Source: Rhodococcus sp. (in: high G+C Gram-positive bacteria) (GTDB lineage Bacteria; Actinomycetota; Actinomycetes; Mycobacteriales; Mycobacteriaceae). Taken from it: a stretch of 54,244 nt of DNA. A program made the translations under genes and the position numbers. Of the stretch, positions 44,145-53,225 are shown in pieces. How positions within the stretch are numbered: the stretch's first letter is position 1; the number at the start of each line of letters is the position of its first letter. A model generated the notes under the pieces. That model was not told the DNA's origin. It made no database searches and saw only the letters and a list, made by a program, of their open reading frames with translations. The DNA is taken from contig NZ_JAHFVG010000040.1 of NCBI RefSeq assembly GCF_023264675.1, forward strand, positions 1-54,244, written 5' to 3'.

Positions 44145-46567
44145 GGCCGTTCGTACCCTTCGTCAGCCGGATCGGGTTGTCCCCTGAACCGATGCCACAG
44201 TCGACGTCCTGCAAGCACGAGCAGGAGGACGCCTGCGCATGCGGTGATGATCGCAAGTGCCTGACCGTACGCGTTCGACCGTACGGATACCGCCGTCGCT
44301 TCGCCCAACTGCTGCCCGTCGAGCGTGGTCAGGGAGAAGTCGACCGAGAGGTTCCGGCTGTCGTCCACCTGCGTGGGCACGGTGATGGTTCGGCTGCCAC
44401 GAGCGGGCAGTGCCGTCGCGCCGACGTCGTCGATCGTCATCTCTGCGGGTGCATCCACCTTGAGCCTGACGTTGACACCGACCGGCAGGTCGTTGCGTGC
44501 CACCAGCAGCAACGGGCTCTGCTCGGAGGCCAAGGTATAGATCCCGCCGGGCGCGAGGACCGTCACCGACTGGAAGATCGTGTTCAATCCTTGTTCGGCC
44601 GAGTCCATCCGCGCCCGCGCAGCGTTGGTCGCAGCGGCGGGGTCGGACGAGCGTTCGGCGGTACCGAGCGAGCGCAGCAGGTCCTCACGCAGGGGCGCGG
44701 TGTAGAGCCGCGGCGTCAACGCGGACTGGGGATCCTCGACGAGCGATGCCCGCAGCGCTTCGATGCGTTTGCTCTGCGCGCGGACGCGGTCCTCCAGCCC
44801 GACGTCTCTACCCGTCTGTCCGACGGTCCTGGTTTCGACGGGTAGGCCGGTCGGACCTGCAGCGGCGATCTGGGCGAACGGACGCGGAGTCGCCAACCCG
44901 GTGCGCAGCAGCGACGACACGGTCGAGAGAACAGCGGCGGGCTCGTCGCCCCCTGCCGTCCAGTACTGAGGAGGTGCGATGGTCGAGGTTCTGCTCGCAG
45001 AGGCGGACGGCGGTGTGCCCGAGGACGGTTCCAATGCGTGGTACGCGACGGCGCCGAGTGCATCCTGAAGCCGTGCTGTTCGCGAGTCGTCCGCAAGGTC
45101 GTAGCGCTGCTCCTCGGGGGTGAACGCGGGCGTCGCCGGGGTGTCGCCGACGCCGGAGAGCGCGGTCGCCGTCACGGCGTCGAACACGGTGGCGTTCAAC
45201 TCGGCGTCGACGTTGCTACCGCCCACGACCGATGTGACCTCGCCGGAGGCGGCGGGAGCGACACTCGTGTCGGCGACCAAGGCGGTGCTGGGCCCGATCG
45301 ATCGCAGCGTCGCCGATCCGGCGTCGCCGAGTTGCCCCGTGGCGCTCCAGACGACTCCCCGAACCGATGTCACGCCGAGGACGTTGTCGACGATGTCGGC
45401 AGGCGACTCCAGAGCGGCGGAGGCCAACGACGCATCGCCGACGTTGCCGAGAACGTCCAGGTCGACCTGGGCGAACGGCAAGGCTGTGACACACATCGAT
45501 CCGGCAAGCTGCTCGAGACGGTTCAGCCACGCCGCTGCGACGTCGCGTCCGCCGCCGTCGCGGGCAGGGCCCGTCGGGTCTGCCGGATCGTCGACGATCA
45601 GGTATCCGCGCGTCATGTTCGACACGGTCACCAGCAAATCGGGATCCACGGCCAGGCACATGCTCTCGGCGAGCCGCTTCTGTGGATCGACATCCTCGGC
45701 AGTCGCGAACTCGGCTGCCTGAACGAGCTTGTCCAGCCGCCCACCCTGACTCATCTCACCGGCGAGCTCGTCGTCGATCAATCTGACCTTGTCGTCCACC
45801 GACCCGGGGATTCCTGCCGCCAACCTCGGCTTGTCCGCCAACGGCCACAGGATCGTCGTGGCGACCGGCCGCGAGGTGTCGGGCGGGATCGGGGCGGCAC
45901 TGTCCGGTGCGGCGGGCGCGCCCGGCTCCGCTGTGGACGAGGCTGCCGTCGGATCACGGGGGACGCCGGTGACCGGCAGCAGGAAGCGGGCGTCGTCGAG
46001 CCGGGCGGTACCGCCGTATTCCGGGGTGCCGTTGACGTTGAGCAGGAGTGGATAGACCCCGGGCCGGTCGATCCCGAGCGACGGTGCCTGCGATCCGCGG
46101 AGCGGCATCGAGATGACGAACTGGGTGCTCGCCCCCCGCTCCAAGCTGGCGGCGACGGTCTGAAATTCGCCGACGTTTGCGTATTCCTGCTGGTCGAGCG
46201 ACAGCGAGGTGCGCAGTTCCTCGGGGCGTTCGACGGCGCCCGAACTCTGCATGCGCACACCGATGTCGTCGACACGTCGATCGCCGACGTTGGTGACGGT
46301 GGCGCGCACGGTGACGAACGGATCACTGCTGGTGGTGACCGTGCTGGGTGCGACATTGTCGACCGCGAGCTGGAGGAACCTGGTTTCGTTGGTGGAGTCG
46401 GGAAGGTCGGTGTCCTCGGACTGAAAGGTGAAGTCGGTCGACGCTTCTGCCGTCTCGCTCGACTGCTCCTCCGAGGTGGGCTCCTGGGCAGCGGCGACCC
46501 CGGGAGCCAGGGCAAGCACCAGCGCGGTCAGTGCGGCCGCAGTGACCTTCGAAAGCCGCACGGTCAC
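44141..46567 (-). CDS. DUF6049 family membrane-anchored secreted protein (Rv3909 homologue)
   Basis: The 808-residue protein has a signal peptide (about 1-27, ending GVAAAQ), a large external part, and a C-terminal membrane helix ([22 protein letters not shown]) with a short basic tail. The external part carries beta-rich NEW3-like modules near both ends ([31 protein letters not shown]; then [17 protein letters not shown]). It lies between the nudix gene and murJ exactly as Rv3909 does. The role is unknown; its invariable pairing with murJ suggests cell-wall work. GTG 46567 overlaps the nudix stop as GTGA, and its stop overlaps the murJ start as ATGA. Confidence 0.88.
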   Translation of the reverse strand: MTVRLSKVTAAALTALVLALAPGVAAAQEPTSEEQSSETAEASTDFTFQSEDTDLPDSTNETRFLQLAVDNVAPSTVTTSSDPFVTVRATVTNVGDRRVDDIGVRMQSSGAVERPEELRTSLSLDQQEYANVGEFQTVAASLERGASTQFVISMPLRGSQAPSLGIDRPGVYPLLLNVNGTPEYGGTARLDDARFLLPVTGVPRDPTAASSTAEPGAPAAPDSAAPIPPDTSRPVATTILWPLADKPRLAAGIPGSVDDKVRLIDDELAGEMSQGGRLDKLVQAAEFATAEDVDPQKRLAESMCLAVDPDLLVTVSNMTRGYLIVDDPADPTGPARDGGGRDVAAAWLNRLEQLAGSMCVTALPFAQVDLDVLGNVGDASLASAALESPADIVDNVLGVTSVRGVVWSATGQLGDAGSATLRSIGPSTALVADTSVAPAASGEVTSVVGGSNVDAELNATVFDAVTATALSGVGDTPATPAFTPEEQRYDLADDSRTARLQDALGAVAYHALEPSSGTPPSASASRTSTIAPPQYWTAGGDEPAAVLSTVSSLLRTGLATPRPFAQIAAAGPTGLPVETRTVGQTGRDVGLEDRVRAQSKRIEALRASLVEDPQSALTPRLYTAPLREDLLRSLGTAERSSDPAAATNAARARMDSAEQGLNTIFQSVTVLAPGGIYTLASEQSPLLLVARNDLPVGVNVRLKVDAPAEMTIDDVGATALPARGSRTITVPTQVDDSRNLSVDFSLTTLDGQQLGEATAVSVRSNAYGQALAIITACAGVLLLVLAGRRLWHRFRGQPDPADEGYERP

Positions 46568-47130
46568 TCCGGCCCGGTATGCGTCTCGGGATCCGGGGTG
46601 GTCATTCCCTCGATCAAGCGGCCGGCGATGACGGCCAGCTTTCGTTCGTCCGCGTACGCCAGGCGGGAGGCCAGCTCACTGAGCGGAACCCACGCCACCT
46701 CGGTGACCTCGACATCCTCGTCGGACAACTCGCCGCCGAGGAAGCGAAGCAGATAGTGATGGACGGTCTTGTGAACCCGGCGGCCCTCGGTGACGAACCA
46801 ATAGTCGATGCTTCCGAGGGAGGCGAGGACCGATCCTTGGATTCCGGTTTCCTCGGCCACCTCGCGCATGGCGGTCTGCTCGGCGGTTTCACCCTGCTCG
46901 ATATGGCCCTTGGGCAGCGACCACAGCAGCCGGCCACGACGGTCGGTGCGGCCGATGAGGGCGGCACATCGCTGGGCGGGTGGGCCGTCGAGGCCGTCGA
47001 CGACGAGGCCTCCCGCCGACGTTTCACGGACGGTGCGCAGTCTCGGCTTGTCTGCATCGGCGCGCGCGTTTCGCCGCCGCGGGTTGCGGCGGCTCCTGTT
47101 CGCACGTTCGCCAGCAGACACCCAATCCAT
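46564..47130 (-). CDS. NUDIX hydrolase (MutT4/Rv3908 homologue)
   Basis: A NUDIX enzyme of 188 residues that cleaves a nucleoside diphosphate-X bond. The box is complete: [23 protein letters not shown] (GX5EX7REVAEETG). The region before it (ETSAGGLVV, then LLWSLPKG) and after ([24 protein letters not shown]) is family-like. The N-terminus is Arg-rich. The start is unsure: ATG 47130 or GTG 47121; neither has a good ribosome site, and a leaderless start is possible because TAGTAT lies just upstream. Divergent from pcnA, coupled to the DUF6049 gene by GTGA. Confidence 0.87.
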   Translation of the reverse strand: MDWVSAGERANRSRRNPRRRNARADADKPRLRTVRETSAGGLVVDGLDGPPAQRCAALIGRTDRRGRLLWSLPKGHIEQGETAEQTAMREVAEETGIQGSVLASLGSIDYWFVTEGRRVHKTVHHYLLRFLGGELSDEDVEVTEVAWVPLSELASRLAYADERKLAVIAGRLIEGMTTPDPETHTGPE

Positions 47131-47247
47131 ACTAGATGGAAAGACACCGTGTCTCTGCCTGCCGCACCGATCGGCGTCGCCACTCGAACCCCGCACCTGG
47201 TGGGGTCGCGCCACCGGCCCGGACTCGGACCCCTAGGCTGTACCGAC

Positions 47248-48720
47248 GTGGCCGAACAGTCTCCGTCTTCAGCGCAGCCCGATGTGTCCGCCGACCGTCG
47301 AGCACGCTTGACGGCGTCCGCCGCCGTCACGTTCGAGGGGCTCGCGGCCATGCTCGAACCATTGGCTGCCAGGTTCGTCGCCGAAGGCCACGAGCTCTAC
47401 CTCGTCGGGGGCAGTGTGCGCGACGCCGTGCTCGGCCGGCTCGGCAACGACCTGGACTTCACCACCGATGCTCGTCCCGAGGTGGTGCAGAGACTTCTTT
47501 CCGGTTGGGCCGACAATCAGTGGGACACCGGAATCGCATTCGGCACGGTCAGCGCCGCCAAGGGCGCCCAGCTGATCGAGATCACCACCTTTCGCACGGA
47601 CTCCTACGACCAGGTGTCGCGCAATCCCGAGGTGCAGTACGGAACCCGTCTCGAGGAAGACCTCGTTCGACGCGATTTCACCGTCAACGCGATGGCGGTA
47701 CGCCTGGGTGCGGACGGTTCGTCGGAGTTCGTCGACCCGCTCGGCGGTATGGATGCGCTGCTCGAAGGATTCCTCGATACGCCGTCGACGCCCGAGAAGT
47801 CCTTCGGCGACGATCCACTACGCATGCTTCGCGCGGCACGGTTCGTCTCGCAGCTCGGATTCTCCCTCATGCCGAGGGTTCACGAGGCGATCGCGAAGAT
47901 GGCAGACCAGATCGAACGCATCACCGCCGAACGCGTTCAGGTCGAGCTGGACAAGCTGATTCTCGGTGAGTTCCCGCTCGAGGGTATCGACGTCATGTGC
48001 GAGACGGGCCTGGCGGCACACGTGCTGCCCGAGGTTCCGGCGATGAAGCTCGAGATCGACGAACACCACCAGCACAAAGACGTGTACTGGCATTCGCTGA
48101 CGGTACTCAAGCAGGCGATCGATCTGGAGGACGGCGACCCGGATCTCGTATTGCGCTGGGCTGCACTGCTTCACGACATCGGAAAGCCGGACACCCGAAA
48201 GCACGAAGACGGCGGCGGCGTCAGCTTCCACCATCACGAGGTGGTCGGCTCGAAGATGGTGCGCAAGCGCATGCGTGCGCTGAAGTACTCCAAGAGGATG
48301 ATCGACGACGTCTCGGCGCTGGTGTTCCTGCATCTGCGATTCCACGGGTACGGCAAGGGGCAGTGGACGGACTCCGCGGTGCGCCGCTACGCCACCGACG
48401 CAGGCGAACTACTTCCCAAGTTGCACAAGCTCGTTCGTGCAGACAGCACCACCCGCAACAAGCGTCGGGCCGCGGCGTTGCAGGCGACCTACGACGATCT
48501 GGAAGAGCGGATCGCGACTCTGGCAGCGCAGGAGGATCTCGCGCGCGTGCGCCCGGACCTCGACGGCAACGCGATCATGGAACTCCTGGGCATCCCCGCG
48601 GGTCCTGAGGTGGGCGAGGCCTGGAAGTTCCTCAAGGAGCTTCGGCTGGACCGTGGACCGCTTCCCCGCGACGAGGCCGAGAAGGCGCTGCTGGAGTTCT
48701 GGCGGCAGCGCTCTATGTGA
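47248..48720 (+). CDS. pcnA: CCA tRNA nucleotidyltransferase
   Basis: Adds or repairs the 3' CCA of tRNAs, needed for example by the two CCA-less tRNA genes in this window. From GTG 47248 the product has 490 residues (M. tuberculosis Rv3907c, 480). The nucleotidyltransferase head has LVGGSVRDAVLGR and metal-binding DLD at 68-70; the RRDFTVNAMA motif is next; an HD domain follows with WAALLHDIGKPDTR and FHHHEVVGSKM. The start lacks a ribosome site; TAGGCT eight bases before the GTG could be a -10 element, making the transcript leaderless. The frame is open back to 46579, but that part lies opposite the nudix gene and is rejected. Confidence 0.95.
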   Translation: MAEQSPSSAQPDVSADRRARLTASAAVTFEGLAAMLEPLAARFVAEGHELYLVGGSVRDAVLGRLGNDLDFTTDARPEVVQRLLSGWADNQWDTGIAFGTVSAAKGAQLIEITTFRTDSYDQVSRNPEVQYGTRLEEDLVRRDFTVNAMAVRLGADGSSEFVDPLGGMDALLEGFLDTPSTPEKSFGDDPLRMLRAARFVSQLGFSLMPRVHEAIAKMADQIERITAERVQVELDKLILGEFPLEGIDVMCETGLAAHVLPEVPAMKLEIDEHHQHKDVYWHSLTVLKQAIDLEDGDPDLVLRWAALLHDIGKPDTRKHEDGGGVSFHHHEVVGSKMVRKRMRALKYSKRMIDDVSALVFLHLRFHGYGKGQWTDSAVRRYATDAGELLPKLHKLVRADSTTRNKRRAAALQATYDDLEERIATLAAQEDLARVRPDLDGNAIMELLGIPAGPEVGEAWKFLKELRLDRGPLPRDEAEKALLEFWRQRSM

Positions 48721-48722
48721 GC

Positions 48723-48750
48723 GCGAATACATAGCAGGGTATGTATTCGC
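48723..48750. terminator. Palindrome between convergent pcnA and the DUF4185 gene
   Basis: GCGAATACAT (48723-48732) and ATGTATTCGC (48741-48750) are perfect inverted arms around AGCAGGGT. It starts two bases after the pcnA stop. There is no T-run, so it is a weak bidirectional terminator candidate or a protein site. Confidence 0.5.
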
Positions 48751-48760
48751 ATGCACATGG

Positions 48761-50245
48761 TCAGTGAAGCTGAGCCTTCATCAAGTACACGTTGTAGCTG
48801 TCCCACTCGGAGACCGTGAAGTACAGCTCGCCGTCCTTCGACCAGGGATGCATGAAGCCTCCGTATGTCTTGGGGTACTCCGCCGTGCGGATCAACGTCG
48901 ACGGGGCGGTCCACTGCCCCTGCGGTGAATTCGATTCACGCAGAACGATATTGCCGGCGATCGGGTCCAGATAGGTCATCTGCCAGAGGCCGTCCACGAC
49001 TCGCACCGACAGCTCGCTGGAAATGCCGTCCGCGATGGGGGTTGCGTCGTTCGAATCGACGGGTGCCCAGGTTCCGCCGACCCAGTACTGGTACGCGGTC
49101 TTGTTGAGTACCTCGGCCTTCGGGACACGGGCGAGACCGACCGTGCCGACACGTCCGTTCACGGTGCCGAACATGTAGACGTAGTCCCCCTGCGGAACCA
49201 TCGTCGACACCTGGAATTTGGAGAGTCCGAATATGTTGTCCCACCGCGTATGTGGGTCTTTGGTCCAGGTGGATCCGTCGTCGTCGGAGTACGCGATACC
49301 GCCGTAGTTGGTCCACCACATGCCGGGGATCGTGCTCCAGCGGCGGATCGACATGTACGACATGTACTGACGGTCGCCGAGGGCGAACCCGGATGTCGGG
49401 ATGACCGTGGTCTCCCAGTTCTTGATCTTGCGGCTGCTGAGCAATTCGGCTGCGTGACAGCGGGAATCCTGCACCATGCTGTCGATGGTCATGCCGTCGG
49501 ACAGCTCGGTGTCGGTGCTGTGACCGAGAGTGTTGCTGCGCCAGTCGGGTCCGCCGGCGACGCCGTATTCCCACCCTTTGCCGAACGAATCGCCGAACGC
49601 GACGGCCACCTCGCCCGGTTTGGATTCCCACATGATGCCGAGGTCGGTGCCGTCGACCTGCCAGCGCTTGTCGGTTCGGTTCAGCGAGCCAGGTCCGGTG
49701 ACCTGGGAGACGACCGAGACGTCGCCGACGACGGGCGTGACCGGTGGCGCGGTGACGGGTCCTGGTTCCGCCGGGTTGACCACGGCAGGAGGCGCCGGAT
49801 CGATCGGTGCTCCCGGAGGCCCGGGAATCGGGATCGGAATCGTCTCGGGCTGTGGATCGATCTCGATGCGGGGAAACGGCAGTCGCGCCGACCCGGTCGC
49901 GTCACCGACGGGCTCGTCGTCGTCGGTGAGATCGGGGCAGGGGTCCATGCACGGATCGGGCAGTGGTTCGGCCGCGACCCTGGTGTTGTCGGGCTCCGGA
50001 TCGGGGACGGGAACCAGTTCGACGGACGGGTAGGGCACCGGCACGACGAATTTGTCGGGGATCGGCGGGAGTTGCGGAGGCGAGTCGAGGCTCAGCGGCT
50101 CCGGCGGGTAGTCCTTGGGATCGAATCCGGTTTCGCCGCATCGATTGACCGGCGGCGCCGGTGCCGCAGCCGCGGGTGAGGCGAACACGGTACTGGACAC
50201 GGCTATCGCGAGGGCGCACCCGAGTGCTGTGGTTCGGGCGCGCAT
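48761..50245 (-). CDS. Secreted DUF4185 domain protein
   Basis: The 494-residue protein has a signal peptide (about 1-27, ending SPAAAAPAP), a Pro-rich linker (about 28-185, many DP and PDP pairs), and the DUF4185 domain (about 190-494), a five-bladed beta-propeller-like fold (VAVAFGDSFGKG, YMSYMSIRRW, YSDDDGSTWTKD, YVYMFGTVNGRVG, and FTVSEWDSYNVYLMK at the end). Related domains bind or cut glycans; mycobacterial DUF4185 enzymes act on arabinan-type polymers, so a role on arabinogalactan or lipoarabinomannan is possible but unproven here. ATG 50245 follows AGGGGGAACC. Its neighbour upstream is an MFS gene. Confidence 0.86.
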   Translation of the reverse strand: MRARTTALGCALAIAVSSTVFASPAAAAPAPPVNRCGETGFDPKDYPPEPLSLDSPPQLPPIPDKFVVPVPYPSVELVPVPDPEPDNTRVAAEPLPDPCMDPCPDLTDDDEPVGDATGSARLPFPRIEIDPQPETIPIPIPGPPGAPIDPAPPAVVNPAEPGPVTAPPVTPVVGDVSVVSQVTGPGSLNRTDKRWQVDGTDLGIMWESKPGEVAVAFGDSFGKGWEYGVAGGPDWRSNTLGHSTDTELSDGMTIDSMVQDSRCHAAELLSSRKIKNWETTVIPTSGFALGDRQYMSYMSIRRWSTIPGMWWTNYGGIAYSDDDGSTWTKDPHTRWDNIFGLSKFQVSTMVPQGDYVYMFGTVNGRVGTVGLARVPKAEVLNKTAYQYWVGGTWAPVDSNDATPIADGISSELSVRVVDGLWQMTYLDPIAGNIVLRESNSPQGQWTAPSTLIRTAEYPKTYGGFMHPWSKDGELYFTVSEWDSYNVYLMKAQLH

Positions 50246-50299
50246 GTGGTTCCCCCTGAAGCGGATTTTCGTACCGTACGGTCCGCGAAAAGATAACAC

Positions 50300-51604
50300 C
50301 TACGCTCGGCGAGTGCGCCTGGAGTTCACGAGTACCAGAACGAACCCGAGAACGTAGATCACTCCACCCACCAGGACGACGACGTGAGCCGCGGTCTCTC
50401 CGGCGAGGTCGGTGGTTCCCGAGCCGACGGCGAATGCTGCGGCGGCAAGAGCGGCGACGAAGAAGATGTTGAACACCGTGTCCTGGAGTGCGAAGACCCT
50501 GCCTCGGTGATCGTCGTCGATTTCCGTCTGCATCGACGCGTCGCCGGTGAGCTTGATGGTCTGCCCCGCGATTCCCAGCAGGAACGCGCCGAGGAGAAGG
50601 CTCGTCTGGGACAGGGCAGCAATGAACGTCACCTGCACGACGGCTGCCACCGCAAGCGCCCCCATGATCGAGCGCACCCGACCTACCCGTGGGAGCAGGA
50701 ACGGCGTCACCACGGCGGCGATCAACATTCCCGCCGCGGTCGCCCCGACGGCGATACCGAATCCCGCGAGACCGCCCGGCAACGAGCTCGACGTGGTCTC
50801 CCGAAGGATCAGCACCATCACGAGCGTGTCGATACCGAAGACGATGCGGTGTGCGCCGATCCCGGCCATCGCGGCGGTCACTGTCGGCGAACGCCACACC
50901 GCGACGGCCCCCGACTTCAGTCCGGCTGCGATGTCGGCGAGAGCTTTCACCGCACCATGATCGGTGGGAGCGGCCAGGGTGGCGGGGCCGAGCGAGCGTG
51001 GCGCGAAGCGGGAGGCCGCGATGGTTCCGACGACCGATCCCGACGCCGCGACGGCCACTGCCACACCCGATCCGACGTCGCCCGCGCCGATGATGCCGAT
51101 GATCGCCACCGCAGCGCCTGCGCCCGCTGCAGCGAAACCTGATCCGACGGTGGCGAGAAGCGAATTCATCGGGACGAGCCACGATGTTCGCACCACGTGC
51201 GGAAGTGATGCCGAGACTCCGGCGAGGACGAACCTGCTGAGCCCGACGGTGGTCAGCGCGAGAAGAAGGAGTGGGGTCTCTCCCCCACCGGCGCACAGAA
51301 GGGCCGCGGTGACTGCGATGAGCACCATGCGCAGCACGTTCGCCCACAGGACGACGGCGCGTCGGTCCCAACGGTCGAGCATCGCTCCGGCGAACGGCCC
51401 GATGATGGAGTACGGCACCAGCAACACGGCGAATCCGGCTGCGATGGCGGCCGGATTCGATTCGCGCTCGGGGTTGAAGAGGATTGCTCCGCTGAGGGCG
51501 GCTTGGAAGAGGCCGTCGCCGAACTGGCCGGCGAAACGGATTGCAGTGAGCTTGCCTGCGCCCGGCGAATCTCGCAGCCGTGCCAAGAAAGTCTCGTTGC
51601 TCAC
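50300..51604 (-). CDS. MFS transporter
   Basis: The 434-residue membrane protein has about 12 helices and the MFS fold: an early GQFGDGLFQAALSGAI segment, the loop motif GAMLDRWDRRAVVLWANVLR between helices 2 and 3, and a second half starting at about 215 with AVWRSPTVTAAMAGIGAHRIVF. It resembles the Rv-type exporters of the DUF-like MFS_3 group. The substrate is unknown. GTG 51604 (GTGAGCAACGAG) starts it, close to the divergent SDR gene. There is no evident partner gene. Confidence 0.87.
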   Translation of the reverse strand: MSNETFLARLRDSPGAGKLTAIRFAGQFGDGLFQAALSGAILFNPERESNPAAIAAGFAVLLVPYSIIGPFAGAMLDRWDRRAVVLWANVLRMVLIAVTAALLCAGGGETPLLLLALTTVGLSRFVLAGVSASLPHVVRTSWLVPMNSLLATVGSGFAAAGAGAAVAIIGIIGAGDVGSGVAVAVAASGSVVGTIAASRFAPRSLGPATLAAPTDHGAVKALADIAAGLKSGAVAVWRSPTVTAAMAGIGAHRIVFGIDTLVMVLILRETTSSSLPGGLAGFGIAVGATAAGMLIAAVVTPFLLPRVGRVRSIMGALAVAAVVQVTFIAALSQTSLLLGAFLLGIAGQTIKLTGDASMQTEIDDDHRGRVFALQDTVFNIFFVAALAAAAFAVGSGTTDLAGETAAHVVVLVGGVIYVLGFVLVLVNSRRTRRA

Positions 51605-51680
51605 CGGACGGATGTTAGCCCCAGCGTGTGGGCGTGATTCGAGTGCCGTTCACCCCGACCGACTTCATATTGGAGTGGAC

Positions 51681-51709
51681 AATCCATTCTGGCCGCTGCA
51701 GAATGGATT
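51681..51709. promoter_or_regulatory. Perfect 29-bp operator-like palindrome
   Basis: AATCCATTCTG (51681-51691) and CAGAATGGATT (51699-51709) are perfect 11-bp inverted arms around GCCGCTG. It ends three bases before the SDR ATG and is within the divergent spacer with the MFS gene, which starts at 51604. The TetR gene at 52566 is the likely ligand. I saw no convincing -10 element, but the site overlaps where RNA polymerase would bind. Confidence 0.75.
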
Positions 51710-51711
51710 GC

Positions 51712-52569
51712 ATGATCCAAACAACTGATTCCATCCTCGTGACGGGGGCAACGGGCAAGGTCGGCAGCGAGGCAGTCAGGCTGCTCGTCGAAGGCGGCTC
51801 CGCGGTTCGCGCGTTCGTGCGGTCCGCAGACAGTGTGGTTCCACACGGTGCCGAGATTGCTGTCGGTGATCTGGACGACGTTCGATCGATCGACGCGGCT
51901 CTGGTCGGCATTTCGGTCGTCGTTCTCGTGACGCCCGGTGTCCCGACGCAGGAGATCGCACTGATCGAGGCTGCCGTGCGCGCCGGTGTCCGTCACATCG
52001 TCTATGTGACGAGCAAGGCCAGCCTCGATGCACCGATCGAACGCAGGCGTTGGCATGCGCAGGTGGAGAACGTGCTCCGGGGATCCGGTATCGCGTACAC
52101 ACTTCTCCGGTCGAACGCCTACATGCAGAACACCCTCGGCCTCGGGCCCGTCATTGCCGCGACAGGGGCCTTCGCGTCGTCGGCAGGCGAGGGCCGGATG
52201 GGGATGGTCGACACTCGCGATGTAGCCGCCGTCGGTGCCGCAATCGCCGCAGCCCCCGAACAGCACCGAGGACAGACCTACCACCTGACCGGTCCGGAGG
52301 CCCTGTCGTACTCCGACGTCGCGGCCGTCTTGACCGACCTGTTGGGTACGTCGGTGTCGTTCAGTGCGATCAGCGCCGACCGCGAGCGCGAGCTCATGAT
52401 TGCGCGGGGTGTCCCCGACGCCGTCGCCACGATGAATGCCCAGGCATTCCACTTGAATGCGTCGGGAGACGCGGACTGGGTCACGGCCGATGTCGAACTT
52501 GTCACCGGTCGTCCGGCCAGATCGTTTCGTGAATTCGCGGCGGATCATCTCCGCGCCTTTCGCGCATGA
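51712..52569 (+). CDS. NAD(P)-binding SDR/NmrA-type oxidoreductase
   Basis: A 285-residue protein of the atypical short-chain dehydrogenase class (NmrA/quinone reductase QorB-like). The nucleotide loop is VTGATGKVGSEAVRLL at about 10-25; VRAFVRSAD and VVLVTPG are the next strands, YTLLRSNAYMQNTLG is the family middle, and YHLTGPEALSYSDVAAVL the C-terminal part. It could act on quinones or sense NADP(H). Start at ATG 51712, where the similarity begins; ATG 51703 lies in the palindrome arm. The stop overlaps the TetR ATG (ATGA), so the two are co-translated. The palindrome in front implies repression by that TetR. Confidence 0.88.
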   Translation: MIQTTDSILVTGATGKVGSEAVRLLVEGGSAVRAFVRSADSVVPHGAEIAVGDLDDVRSIDAALVGISVVVLVTPGVPTQEIALIEAAVRAGVRHIVYVTSKASLDAPIERRRWHAQVENVLRGSGIAYTLLRSNAYMQNTLGLGPVIAATGAFASSAGEGRMGMVDTRDVAAVGAAIAAAPEQHRGQTYHLTGPEALSYSDVAAVLTDLLGTSVSFSAISADRERELMIARGVPDAVATMNAQAFHLNASGDADWVTADVELVTGRPARSFREFAADHLRAFRA

Positions 52570-53222
52570 CGTCGCCTCGTGACTCCGATGGTGAATCGCT
52601 GACGTCGTCGGACCTGACGGAGAAAGGGCAGCGGACTCGCACTCGAATCATTGCCGCGGCAGCGGAGTTGATCCATGAACGAGGCGTGTCTGCAACAACT
52701 CTCAACGATGTCCGGACGGCATCCGCGGTCAGTAGTTCGCAGCTCTACCACTACTTCGCCGACAAGAAAGATCTCGTCGGAGCCGTGGTGGACCATCAGG
52801 CTGCGCAGGTCGTCGAGAATCAGCGCGCTCTCGACCTGTCGACACTCGATGCGTTTCGGAGCTGGCGAGAGGACCTCGTCGCTTTCGAGGATGCTCGGCA
52901 GGGGCGCGGGGGATGCCCCCTCGGATCCCTTGGGGCTGACCTTGCCGAAACCGATGCGATCAATCGTGAACGAGTTGCATTGGGGTTTCAGCGGTGGGCG
53001 CGTGTCATCGAACTCGGATTGACGTCGATGTGCGAGGCGGACGAGTTGCCCCGGAACCTCGAGACCCGCCGACTGTCGACCGGGATACTGGCTGCGCTTC
53101 AAGGCGGACTCCTCATCGGCCAGGTCGACAGAAGCGCCGACGCCCTCGACGCAGCGCTGGATCTGGTGATCACGCTGCTGGAATCGCTCGTGGACCGAGC
53201 CGGCGACCAGGCGGAGGCGTGA
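52566..53222 (+). CDS. TetR/AcrR family transcriptional regulator
   Basis: The 218-residue protein has an N-terminal helix-turn-helix at about 20-66 (KGQRTRTRIIAAAAELIHERGVSATTLNDV, then SSSQLYHYFADKKDLVGAVV), the TetR signature. The C-terminal ligand domain has a Cys-Pro-Leu-Gly-Ser (CPLGSLGADL) element seen in regulators of the same subfamily. It is coupled to the upstream SDR gene by ATGA. The likely operator is the 51681-51709 palindrome, giving autoregulation of the SDR-TetR operon. The inducer is unknown; a quinone or electrophile is plausible from the SDR partner. Confidence 0.92.
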   Translation: MTSPRDSDGESLTSSDLTEKGQRTRTRIIAAAAELIHERGVSATTLNDVRTASAVSSSQLYHYFADKKDLVGAVVDHQAAQVVENQRALDLSTLDAFRSWREDLVAFEDARQGRGGCPLGSLGADLAETDAINRERVALGFQRWARVIELGLTSMCEADELPRNLETRRLSTGILAALQGGLLIGQVDRSADALDAALDLVITLLESLVDRAGDQAEA

Positions 53223-53225
53223 GCG

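Noticed and set aside
46579..47247. N-terminal extension of pcnA back to 46579
   Set aside because: It lies opposite the nudix gene and pcnA family similarity begins only after 47248.
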